From an uncultured Veillonella sp. (GTDB lineage Bacteria > Bacillota > Negativicutes > Veillonellales > Veillonellaceae), in contig NZ_CAJLUB010000002.1 of assembly GCF_905209685.1 (NCBI RefSeq), positions 1 through 64,000 of the forward strand: a DNA stretch of 64,000 nt. The letters run 5' to 3'. Positions 25,009 to 33,353 of this stretch are shown one piece after another. The position numbers were made by a program, and so were the translations under genes. Under the pieces are notes generated by a model. It was not told where the DNA came from. It saw nothing but the letters and a program-made list of their open reading frames with translations, and searched no databases. Numbering within the stretch: position 1 is the stretch's first letter; each line of letters starts with the position of its first letter.

Positions 25009-25010
25009 AT

Positions 25011-26732
25011 ATGCAAGGAACTATCCTATCAACGCTTGCTAGACAACCGACTAATACAGAACCTAAAAAACGTGATTACACGAAAATTAAGGCGAAGTTT
25101 AAGGCGATGTTTGATAATCGTCAAAAGTACATTTCAAGATGGAAAGATATCCGAGATTATCAACTACCTTTCCTAGGTGTGTTTGACGATGAGCAAGACC
25201 AATCGAAAGTCTACACCGATAAGATTAATAATGGCGTAGCTTGGGAAAGTTGCCAGATATTCGCTAGTGGTGTAATGAGCGGTATGACACCGCCTAGCCG
25301 TAAATGGTTTAAGCTCACGTTAGAAAACGCTGAACTAGCTGCTAATAGTAAAGTGGCGGAAGTGTTAGACGATAGGGAACAGATACTATATGCAGTATTT
25401 GCTAAGTCTAACTTCTATAACACAGTACATCAAACCTATATGGAGTTGCCATTTGGTCAAGCACCTATGAGTATTATGCCTGATGCAAAAGTAGGTGTAC
25501 GATTTACATCATATCCAATCGGTACATACGCATTAGAGTGTGGCAGTAATGGTGATGTAAATACATTTGGTCGCAAGTATCGAATGACGGCAGACCAATT
25601 AGTGGAAGAGTTTGGCTATGATGCTTGCCCTGATAAAGTTAAACGTGCGTTTGACGATGGCAAAGGTAATGCAAGTACTTTTGTTGTTTGTTGGTTAGTA
25701 ATGCCTAACAAAGACCGCAACGGAAAACTAGGCAATAAGAATATGCCTTATTCATCTATCTATTGGGTAGAGGGTAGTAACATAGATGAAGTGTTAAGAC
25801 ATAGTGGCTTTGAAGAATGGGCGATACCTATTGCAAGACACACCACTCATGATCTAAGTGGTTATGGTAAAGGGTGTGCATGGTTCGCACAATCAGATGC
25901 ACAAATGCTACAGTTACTTGAAAAGGACTTAGTAACCGCTATTGAATTGGGTATTAAACCACCTATGAGCGCTACATCCGATGTGATTGGTAGTGTAAAT
26001 CTATTCCCTGGCGGTGTAACGGAAGTTGATACTGGCGGTAAGGTTGAACCAATATTCAATGTAGGAATTGATGTAGCGAATGTACAAGCGAAGATACAGT
26101 TTGTATCTGAAAGCATCAAACGTGCCTATAGTGCTGATTTATTCTTGATGCTTGATAACCTAGATGCAGGGCAAATGACCGCACGTGAGGTTATGGAACG
26201 TACACAAGAAAAGATGCAACAATTAGGTCCTGTAGTTGAACGCTTGCAAAGTGAGTTTTTAAACCCAATCATTGAACGTACTTATGGCATCTTGGATAGA
26301 GCTGGAATATTTCCACCGATTGACGATGATGTAGCAGAAATGCTGAATGGGTTAGATGTGAAGATTGAATACATCTCACCATTAGCACAAGCACAGAAAA
26401 TGTCTTCATTGGTGAATATCGAACAGTACTATGCATTCATTATGTCATTAGCACAGGGCAATGCTAACATCGTTCAGAAATTCAACTTTGAAGAGGCGGC
26501 GGACATCTATGGTGTTAATCTTGGTGTACCGATTAAGGTTATTCGTTCCAATGATGAGTATAAAGCACTTATGGAAAAACAAGCACAAGCACAACAAGAG
26601 CAAGAGGAACAAGCACAAGCATTACAAATGGCACAATTAGCACCTCAAATGGCTGGTGCTGCTAAACAAGCAACAGATGCAGCCAATGACGGAAACCCAG
26701 TAATGCAACAGTTAATGGGTATGGGGGTGTAG
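25011..26732 (+). CDS. Portal (head-to-tail connecting) protein
   Basis: 573 residues, of the T7 gp8/BPP-1 type 'head to tail connecting protein' family. Signatures are FDNRQKYISRWKDIRDYQLP near the start, WESCQIFASGVMSGMTPPSR, and the helical MTAREVMERTQEKMQQLGPV near residue 390. A glutamine/alanine-rich C-terminal tail (QAQAQQEQEEQAQAL) probably faces the head interior. It forms the dodecameric ring for DNA entry. It begins two bases after the small upstream gene. Confidence 0.92.
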   Translation: MQGTILSTLARQPTNTEPKKRDYTKIKAKFKAMFDNRQKYISRWKDIRDYQLPFLGVFDDEQDQSKVYTDKINNGVAWESCQIFASGVMSGMTPPSRKWFKLTLENAELAANSKVAEVLDDREQILYAVFAKSNFYNTVHQTYMELPFGQAPMSIMPDAKVGVRFTSYPIGTYALECGSNGDVNTFGRKYRMTADQLVEEFGYDACPDKVKRAFDDGKGNASTFVVCWLVMPNKDRNGKLGNKNMPYSSIYWVEGSNIDEVLRHSGFEEWAIPIARHTTHDLSGYGKGCAWFAQSDAQMLQLLEKDLVTAIELGIKPPMSATSDVIGSVNLFPGGVTEVDTGGKVEPIFNVGIDVANVQAKIQFVSESIKRAYSADLFLMLDNLDAGQMTAREVMERTQEKMQQLGPVVERLQSEFLNPIIERTYGILDRAGIFPPIDDDVAEMLNGLDVKIEYISPLAQAQKMSSLVNIEQYYAFIMSLAQGNANIVQKFNFEEAADIYGVNLGVPIKVIRSNDEYKALMEKQAQAQQEQEEQAQALQMAQLAPQMAGAAKQATDAANDGNPVMQQLMGMGV

Positions 26733-27038
26733 ATGAAAACAAAACAAGATTATATTCGTGATCGTGATATTGATGCGTTGAACCACGTACTAAGTACTGA
26801 ACTTGGTAGGTGGTTTTTTTGTAGGCTTTTAGACAATACGGACATTCTAAAGCGTTCGTTTACTGGCAATTCAGAAACCTTTTTCAATGAGGGTAAAAGA
26901 AGTGTAGGTCTAAAGTATATGCAAATGCTTGGCGCTATCGGTGATGGTGTTGAGGGTGTACTTAAATACCATCAAGCGCAACTTGAATATATCAATCAAC
27001 AGAAATTGTTTAAAGATTTAGAAGAGAAAGGTGAATAA
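26733..27038 (+). CDS. Bbp19-like phage protein
   Basis: 101 residues. IDALNHVLSTELGRWFFCRL LDNTDI and FTGNSETFFNEGKRSVGLKY match the Bbp19-like domain found downstream of portal in BPP-1-type podoviruses. It is probably a head-assembly factor; the role is not established. It follows the portal stop with no gap. Confidence 0.78.
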   Translation: MKTKQDYIRDRDIDALNHVLSTELGRWFFCRLLDNTDILKRSFTGNSETFFNEGKRSVGLKYMQMLGAIGDGVEGVLKYHQAQLEYINQQKLFKDLEEKGE

Positions 27039-27043
27039 ACCAC

Positions 27044-27679
27044 ATGGCAGAAGAATTAGAACAAGGCACGAATATTGACACAGGTAGTGCGGAAAGTGGT
27101 ACACCGCAAGATACGAATACACAAGACCAACAACAAGACACAATCTTAGGCGGTAGTACTGACACAAGCGGTAACCAAGAACCACCTACAGAACCAATTG
27201 TGTATGACTTCACGAAAGCGTTTGATAGCGGTCAAGTAGACAAATCAATCGCAGATGAGTTTTCTAAAATGCTTAACGGCGTAGGTGCTACGCAAGAGCA
27301 AGCAGTAGAGTTAGCTAAATTTGGTAACAAGTATGCTACTGACCTTGTAACTGCTTACGAAACACAAAAGCAACAAGAGTTAGCCGAACAATACGAAAGC
27401 TACAAGGAAAACGCAATTAAAGAATTAGGAAATAAATTTGATGAAACTGTGGCTAAAGCAGGTGCAGGTATTGAGTTGATTGAAAAAACAATTCCTAATA
27501 TTCGTGAAATTCTAGCTGAAAACGGCTTAGGTAATCGTATCGAAGTTATCCGTGTGTTTGAAAAAATCGCTGATATGGCTGCAGAAGATAGTAACGCAGG
27601 TGGCGGTCAACCAACTAGTGGCACGCAGTCAGAAGAGGCAATCAGACGCAATCTTTATCCGAGTATGTTCAAAAAATAA
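27044..27679 (+). CDS. Capsid scaffold protein
   Basis: 211 residues, acidic and helical: a disordered Q/T/D-rich first ~55 residues (NTQDQQQDTILGGSTDTSGN), then a helical region with EQAVELAKFGNKYATDLVTA and a C-terminal basic end. Composition, size and position just before the capsid gene fit a podovirus scaffold (T7 gp9-like). No catalytic motif. Confidence 0.8.
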   Translation: MAEELEQGTNIDTGSAESGTPQDTNTQDQQQDTILGGSTDTSGNQEPPTEPIVYDFTKAFDSGQVDKSIADEFSKMLNGVGATQEQAVELAKFGNKYATDLVTAYETQKQQELAEQYESYKENAIKELGNKFDETVAKAGAGIELIEKTIPNIREILAENGLGNRIEVIRVFEKIADMAAEDSNAGGGQPTSGTQSEEAIRRNLYPSMFKK

Positions 27680-27695
27680 AAGGAGAAAATAATTT

Positions 27696-28691
27696 ATGGC
27701 TACAATCGGAACACAAAACCCTACTTTAATTGATTTGCAAAAGCGTATGGATCCTAACGGAAAAATCGCACAAATCATTGAACAATTAAACCAATCTAAC
27801 GAAATCATTCAAGATATGACAATGATTGAATGTAACGATGGCACATCTAACAAAACAACAGTACGTACTGGCTTGCCAGATGCTACATGGCGTATGCTTT
27901 ATGGCGGTGTACAACCATCTAAATCTACTACAAAACAAATCACAGATACTTGCGGTATGTTAGAGGCTTACTCTGAAGTAGATGCTAAGTTGGTTAAATT
28001 GTCTAATGACCCTGTAGCGTTCCGTGCTACAGAAGATGCTGCATTCGTTGAGGCTATGGGTCAAGAAATCGCACGTACTATTTTCTATGGTGATGAAACT
28101 ACACCTGAAAAATTTGTTGGTTTATCCGCACGTTTCAATACATTAGACCCTAAGAAAGCTGATAGCGCTAAAAACATTATCGATGCTGGTGGTACTGCAA
28201 ACCTTGCATCTATGTGGCTTGTAGGCTGGGGTCCTCTTACTGTACATGGTATTTATCCACGTGGTACAGAGGCTGGCTTGCAACAAGAAGATAAAGGCAA
28301 AACAACAATTACTAAACCTGATGGCTCTTTATTCGAGGCATATCGTACTCACTTTGAACAAAACATCGGTTTGTGCGTTCGTGATTGGCGCTATGTAGTA
28401 CGTATCGCTAATATCGATATGAAAGCTATTAAAGAAGATATTTCCGCAGGTCCTAACTTGATTAACTTGATGATCCGTGCAGAAGAACGAATGCAATCTC
28501 TTACAGGCTGCCGTCCAGTATGGTACATGAACCAAGAATTGCGTACATTCTTACGTTTACAAAAGAACAAAGTACATGGTTCTACAATCACAGAAGATAT
28601 GGAAATGGGTAAAATGGTTACACGTGCTAATGGCATTCCAGTACGTAAAATTGATGCTTTGCTTTCCACAGAAGCACGAGTTACTGCTTAA
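27696..28691 (+). CDS. Major capsid protein
   Basis: 331 residues, BPP-1 Bbp17-type HK97-fold capsid protein. It starts MATIGTQNPTLIDLQKRMDP; mid-region segments MGQEIARTIFYGDETTPEKF and WGPLTVHGIYPRGTEAGLQ are typical of this family. AAAGGAG precedes the ATG. Codon use is more biased towards frequent codons (GCT, GGT, CGT) than in neighbouring phage genes, as expected for a highly expressed structural protein. Confidence 0.9.
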   Translation: MATIGTQNPTLIDLQKRMDPNGKIAQIIEQLNQSNEIIQDMTMIECNDGTSNKTTVRTGLPDATWRMLYGGVQPSKSTTKQITDTCGMLEAYSEVDAKLVKLSNDPVAFRATEDAAFVEAMGQEIARTIFYGDETTPEKFVGLSARFNTLDPKKADSAKNIIDAGGTANLASMWLVGWGPLTVHGIYPRGTEAGLQQEDKGKTTITKPDGSLFEAYRTHFEQNIGLCVRDWRYVVRIANIDMKAIKEDISAGPNLINLMIRAEERMQSLTGCRPVWYMNQELRTFLRLQKNKVHGSTITEDMEMGKMVTRANGIPVRKIDALLSTEARVTA

Positions 28692-28712
28692 TTAATAGGG
28701 GGATAAACATAT

Positions 28713-29066
28713 ATGATTATTGATACTCAAAATACTTTCTTTTGGAAAAAAGATATTACAACAAACACTAACTCCGATGTAATTATGAGTGGTACAGGCG
28801 ATGCAGACCCTAACTTATTCCTTGTAATTCGCATCGACAAAACAGTTACTGGTACTCCATTGTTTAATGTGTATACATCTGATACAGATAACATGGCTAA
28901 TGCGGTATTGTTGCATGGCATTACAATGGTAGCTAATGCACCAGCTGGCACAGAATACAAAGTGCGTTTAGCTAATGGCGGTAAAAAATATATTAGAATA
29001 AACGCAAATAATATGACTGGCGGTACTATCTCCGCATTCTTAACAAGTGGCATTAATATTAAATAA
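28713..29066 (+). CDS. Bbp16-like capsid cement protein
   Basis: 117 residues of beta-rich sequence beginning MIIDTQNTFFWKKDITTNTN and ending TGGTISAFLTSGINIK. Length, start and place after the capsid gene match Bbp16, which stabilises the BPP-1 head. Assignment rests on remembered family features and order. Confidence 0.68.
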   Translation: MIIDTQNTFFWKKDITTNTNSDVIMSGTGDADPNLFLVIRIDKTVTGTPLFNVYTSDTDNMANAVLLHGITMVANAPAGTEYKVRLANGGKKYIRINANNMTGGTISAFLTSGINIK

Positions 29067-29076
29067 GGTGGCTAAT

Positions 29077-29304
29077 ATGTTGTATATTGCAAAAGTAACT
29101 TTGTACCATAATACAAAGGGTTTAATTGAAGAGGGCGCAACAGTTGAATTTACAAAAGATGAAGTAGCCGAATACGATAAAGACTACTTCAAAGATTTGT
29201 TTGATACTGCTGGTGCAGAAGAAACCGCAGAAGTAGAGGAAGTCGAAGAGGCAGAACCTACACCAAAGAAACGTGGTAAGAAAGCGGAAGAAACTGCTGA
29301 ATAA
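29077..29304 (+). CDS. Small acidic/basic-tailed phage protein
   Basis: 75 residues: a beta-strand start (MLYIAKVTLYHNTKGLIEEG), acidic centre and lysine-rich end (TPKKRGKKAEE). ATG 29077 follows AGGTGG; an upstream ATG at 29047 lies inside the cement gene. Similar short proteins lie between capsid and tail genes in BPP-1-like phages. A terminator follows. Confidence 0.6.
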   Translation: MLYIAKVTLYHNTKGLIEEGATVEFTKDEVAEYDKDYFKDLFDTAGAEETAEVEEVEEAEPTPKKRGKKAEETAE

Positions 29305-29310
29305 TTGAAC

Positions 29311-29338
29311 GAGGGGGTATTTTGCCCCCTCTTTTTTT
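29311..29338 (+). terminator. Rho-independent terminator within the late operon
   Basis: Stem gaggggg / ccccctc around a TATTTTG loop, followed by seven Ts. It separates head from tail genes and probably reduces downstream expression, keeping capsid mRNA in excess. Confidence 0.92.
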
Positions 29339-29354
29339 ATAGAAAGGTGGAAAC

Positions 29355-29948
29355 ATGACACCTACTGATATTTGTAATCAAGCATTATCGCTTATCAATG
29401 CAGGGCGCATCCGTTCTATGACGGAAGAAACAGAACCTGCTAGACAATGCAGATTGCATTATGATCTAACACGTAGAGTATTGTTAGAGCAGTTTGAATG
29501 GAATTTTGCACGTAAGCGTGAACGAGCGGTGCTATCGGAACATAAGATAGACGGCTGGGGTTATGTCTATGCTTACCCTGAAAAGTGTGTTCGCATCCTT
29601 GCGGTAATTCCACAGGGTGATAGATACCGAGCAGAAAAGCAACGTGAATACGATGTTTATTTGACTGATAACAATACAAAGTACATCGTATCTGATGTAC
29701 CATTGATGCACATTGATTATGTGTACGATATTACCGATGCTGATGTAATGAACCCTATATTCGTTAAAGCGTTGGTGTGTAAGATGGCATCTGATTTAGC
29801 AATGCCATTGACTGGTAATAGTGGTTTATTCGACCAGTCATACAAGTTATATCAAGCTGCATTACAAGAGGCTAAATCTATGAGTGCAAAAGAACGCAGA
29901 TTAGATATGCCTTATGTTTCTAACTATATCAAGGCAAGGAGTTGGTAA
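29355..29948 (+). CDS. Tail tubular protein A (gp11-like)
   Basis: 197 residues. It begins MTPTDICNQALSLINAGRIR, then LLEQFEWNFARKRERAVLS and a C-terminal helix, the usual T7 gp11/P22 gp4-like adaptor pattern. It connects portal to nozzle in the short tail. AAAGGTGG precedes the ATG. It is followed two bases later by tail tube B. Confidence 0.88.
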   Translation: MTPTDICNQALSLINAGRIRSMTEETEPARQCRLHYDLTRRVLLEQFEWNFARKRERAVLSEHKIDGWGYVYAYPEKCVRILAVIPQGDRYRAEKQREYDVYLTDNNTKYIVSDVPLMHIDYVYDITDADVMNPIFVKALVCKMASDLAMPLTGNSGLFDQSYKLYQAALQEAKSMSAKERRLDMPYVSNYIKARSW

Positions 29949-29949
29949 T

Positions 29950-32268
29950 ATGCAACCGATGTATATAGGGCAAGTCGCATTTACTACAGGCGAAGTATCA
30001 CCAGATGTATCTAGTCGATTTGACTTAGAACAATATAAAAGTGCATTATTGCTTGCTGAAAATGCGGTGATTAGACCTTATGGAGCGGTAGCACGTAGGC
30101 AAGGTTCACAGTTTATCGGATATGCTAAACACCATGATAAGCCTGTTAGATTGTTTGAGTTTACCACGAATAAGAACCAATCATTCATGCTTGAATTTGG
30201 TGAAAGATACGTTAGGGTATGGCGGAATGGTGTATATACAAATGTTGAAGTAGAAACACCATTTGAGGCGGACATTGTAGGTGAATTAAACTGCATCCAA
30301 AGTGGCGATGTAATGTTCATCTGTAGTGGTAAGTACCCTATTCAAACGCTATCACGATATAGTGATACTGACTGGCGATTGGATGCATACAAGCTAACCG
30401 AGCAACCTTACGAGGATATTAATACAGATAATAGTCATACATTGACTGTTAGTGGTGATACGATCACATCAACTAAAGACATATTCACACAAGATATGGT
30501 AGGTAGCGTTATTCAAATTGCCTACTACGTTGAGGCGGTACACACTAAGTCCGCTGGCGAAGTTGTAGAGAAAAAAGTAAGACATGGTATTGTTAGCGCA
30601 CCAACCATCGAAAAGACATACAACAATATCAATCATAATGTTGGAGCATTTAGTACTGATACCGAGTTATCATGGAAATTCACTACACATGGTACATGGG
30701 AAGGTACAGTTAAGTTACAGATTTCTAACAATGATGGTCAAACTTGGAAAGACTACAGAACGTACACATCAAAGAATGACTACAACGTAACTGATACAGG
30801 TAAGATAGAAACTGGTGCAAGGCTTAAATATGTATCTGATATTAAAGGTGGTTCTGTGAATTGCGACTTATCCATTATGCCATTTACTCAATATGGTATC
30901 GTTGAGATTAAAAGTGTAACCGATGCTAAAAATGCAAAAGTTAATATTCTGAATGGTATTAAAGAGGGTGAGCCTAGTTACCAATGGAAGTTGGGGAGTT
31001 GGAATAGAGGCAGAGGTTATCCGAAACTTTGTACATTCTATCAAGACCGATTTGTGGTGGCTGCTACTGATAGCAAGCCTAACTTCATCTGGTTTAGTCG
31101 AACTGGTGATTACCCTAACTTTGGGGTGGAAAAAGTAGGCGGTACTATCACAGATGATAGCGCAATCACATTGCCAGTAATCAACCGCAAAATGTATGAG
31201 ATTAGGCATCTAGTACCAGCTAATGACCTAATCGTGCTTACTAGCGGTAATGAATGGATAGTCGATGGGAGCAAGACTATCACACCTACTAACTGTTATT
31301 TGAAAACACAAACACAACGTGGTGCATTGAAATGTGAACCGCAATTCATCGGTAACCGATGCGTATTCGTTCAAGAGCGTGGCGGTACTGTTCGTGATAT
31401 GGGTTACTCTTACGAAAGCGATAACTACACAGGGCAAGACCTTACATTGTTTGTTAAAACGTTGGTTAAAGGTCATGTAGCGGTTACAAGTGCTTATGCA
31501 CAAGACCCAGACTCTATCATCTACTATGTAAGAGATGATGGACAACTCAACTGTTTAACCTATATACCAGAACAAAAGGTGTATGGTTGGTCGCACTTTG
31601 TAACGAATGGTAAATACAGATATGTAGAGAGCGTGGCAGAGGGCGAACAAGACACAATCTATTTTGTTGTAGATCGTGTTATCAATAACAAGAATGTTAA
31701 ATGCATTGAACGTAGTATTCCATTGTACACAGAGGATAACTCCGATGTGTTCCTAGATTGCTATGTTAAAGTGGCTAATTCGATTAAGACTGATTACATC
31801 AACGCACCTCATTTAGTAGGACAAATGGTAGACATAGTAGTTGATGGACAACAGATGCCATCTAGGGAAGTACCACCTACTGGTGTTATTAAATTAGATG
31901 GTAAAGCAAATGTAATTACTGTTGGGCTACCTTACACTACTAAAATCAAAATACCTAGCGTAGAGCAACAAATAAACGATGGCACATTGCAATGCAGATT
32001 GATAACTATATCACGAGTTGCGTTGCGGTTATATCGTTCATATGGTGGTAGCGTAGGTAGAACATTTGATGATGTAGACGATTTGATTTTAAAACCTAAA
32101 ACGCTATTTACTGGTGATACTGTAATTGTGTTACCTAAGATAGCAACTAGCGTTAATACAAATACAGAAATCTGTATAAAACACTCAAAACCTTTCCCAT
32201 TTAACCTGTTAGCGGTTACAAGAGAGGTAGAAATTGGCGGTGGTTTCCCAAATGTTCATGGAATGTAA
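29950..32268 (+). CDS. Tail tubular protein B (gp12-like nozzle)
   Basis: 772 residues. The start GQVAFTTGEVSPDVSSRFDL EQYKSALLLAENAV is diagnostic for the T7 gp12/BPP-1 nozzle family; WSRTGDYPNF-like (FSRTGDYPNFG) and RGALKCEPQFIGNRCVFVQ follow. It builds the end of the short tail. ATG 29950 follows AAGGAG; an upstream in-frame ATG (29914) is inside the adaptor gene. Overlaps the next gene by 17 bases. Confidence 0.9.
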   Translation: MQPMYIGQVAFTTGEVSPDVSSRFDLEQYKSALLLAENAVIRPYGAVARRQGSQFIGYAKHHDKPVRLFEFTTNKNQSFMLEFGERYVRVWRNGVYTNVEVETPFEADIVGELNCIQSGDVMFICSGKYPIQTLSRYSDTDWRLDAYKLTEQPYEDINTDNSHTLTVSGDTITSTKDIFTQDMVGSVIQIAYYVEAVHTKSAGEVVEKKVRHGIVSAPTIEKTYNNINHNVGAFSTDTELSWKFTTHGTWEGTVKLQISNNDGQTWKDYRTYTSKNDYNVTDTGKIETGARLKYVSDIKGGSVNCDLSIMPFTQYGIVEIKSVTDAKNAKVNILNGIKEGEPSYQWKLGSWNRGRGYPKLCTFYQDRFVVAATDSKPNFIWFSRTGDYPNFGVEKVGGTITDDSAITLPVINRKMYEIRHLVPANDLIVLTSGNEWIVDGSKTITPTNCYLKTQTQRGALKCEPQFIGNRCVFVQERGGTVRDMGYSYESDNYTGQDLTLFVKTLVKGHVAVTSAYAQDPDSIIYYVRDDGQLNCLTYIPEQKVYGWSHFVTNGKYRYVESVAEGEQDTIYFVVDRVINNKNVKCIERSIPLYTEDNSDVFLDCYVKVANSIKTDYINAPHLVGQMVDIVVDGQQMPSREVPPTGVIKLDGKANVITVGLPYTTKIKIPSVEQQINDGTLQCRLITISRVALRLYRSYGGSVGRTFDDVDDLILKPKTLFTGDTVIVLPKIATSVNTNTEICIKHSKPFPFNLLAVTREVEIGGGFPNVHGM

Positions 32269-32740
32269 AATTAGCCGTTCTAAGCACGTTTCGTTAATTC
32301 GTGAGTTATATATCAACTTACGTTCAATAGATGCCTTAGAGGTCAAATATATCAATCGAAAAAATTCAAACTACGGCGAAAATGACTTTGTGAACGATAT
32401 TCTTGGGGAAGATTATCAAAGTCGCATTGTTATTGATAATGACAAGCCATTGTGTGTGTATGGGGTATCTAACACATCATTAAATGGGATGCATTGCATT
32501 TACTTTTTGGGGAGTAAAGAATTTGAAAGTAGTTTAACACTACAAAAACAATTTATAAAAGTTAGTAGAAATATCATTGGGGAATGGCTACAAACTAGGG
32601 AAGTACTTTTTAACTATATACACAAAGAAAATCACCGCACCATTAGATGGCTAAAGTCATTAGGTGCGGTAATTCATTACGATATTAACGATGGGGATAT
32701 GGTTTTATTCACATTGAGAAAGGGGGATGCGAATGTGTAA
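32252..32740 (+). CDS. T7 gp13-like protein (GNAT-type fold)
   Basis: About 162 residues. LFNYIHKENHRTIRWLKSLG with GNAT-like strands before it matches the T7 gp13/DUF2833 family, acetyltransferase-fold proteins encoded with internal virion proteins. AcCoA-binding residues are not obvious, so it may not be an enzyme. ATG 32252 is preferred over the ORF start at 32234. It overlaps both neighbours by a few bases. Confidence 0.72.
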   Translation: MFMECKISRSKHVSLIRELYINLRSIDALEVKYINRKNSNYGENDFVNDILGEDYQSRIVIDNDKPLCVYGVSNTSLNGMHCIYFLGSKEFESSLTLQKQFIKVSRNIIGEWLQTREVLFNYIHKENHRTIRWLKSLGAVIHYDINDGDMVLFTLRKGDANV

Positions 32741-33353
32741 CCCTATTGCATTAACCGCAGCGAGTATGGTCGGTACATTGTTTACGCAACACCAACAAGG
32801 TAAGGCACAAGCTGCAATGTATAATCAACAGGCAAGGGTGGCAGAGGCTAACGCACGAATTAGTGATCGCAAGCAAGAACAAATAGCAGACCAAGCCTTG
32901 CAAGAGCGAGATAAAATGTCCGATAAGATGCGACTTATCCAAGGGCAGAACGTAGCGGAAACTGGTGCTAGTGGCTTAACGATGAGTGGTACACCATTAC
33001 AGTTAATGGCATCTAGCTATGACGAATACAACAAAGACATTCAGAATTGGGAAACTAATAAGAACAACAGTATATACAATGAATATCTTAACGGCATGAA
33101 CTACCGCAACGAGGCAAGCACCGCACGTGCAGCAGCAAGTAACGCTAAATCACAAACTAGAATGGCAATGCTAGGAACGATATTGAGTGGTGCATCTAGT
33201 ATCTATGGACTTAAAGGGCAATATGGCGGTAGTAATATTAAAGCTAATACAAACTACTACACACCAAATGAAAGTGCATTGAAAGCGGCTGGTGTATCAA
33301 ATGTTAAGTTTGTTACAAGAGGTGCAGTTAGAAATAATAGGTGGGGTATTTAA
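32733..33353 (+). CDS. Internal virion protein (gp14-like)
   Basis: 206 residues. CNPIALTAASMVGTLFTQHQ QGKAQAAMYNQQARVAEANA starts a long helical domain; the C-terminal part is glycine/serine-rich. This is the usual form of T7 gp14-like internal proteins, ejected first to form a channel in the outer membrane. ATG 32733 has AGGGGG eight bases upstream. Overlaps the next start by one base (TAATG). Confidence 0.8.
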   Translation: MCNPIALTAASMVGTLFTQHQQGKAQAAMYNQQARVAEANARISDRKQEQIADQALQERDKMSDKMRLIQGQNVAETGASGLTMSGTPLQLMASSYDEYNKDIQNWETNKNNSIYNEYLNGMNYRNEASTARAAASNAKSQTRMAMLGTILSGASSIYGLKGQYGGSNIKANTNYYTPNESALKAAGVSNVKFVTRGAVRNNRWGI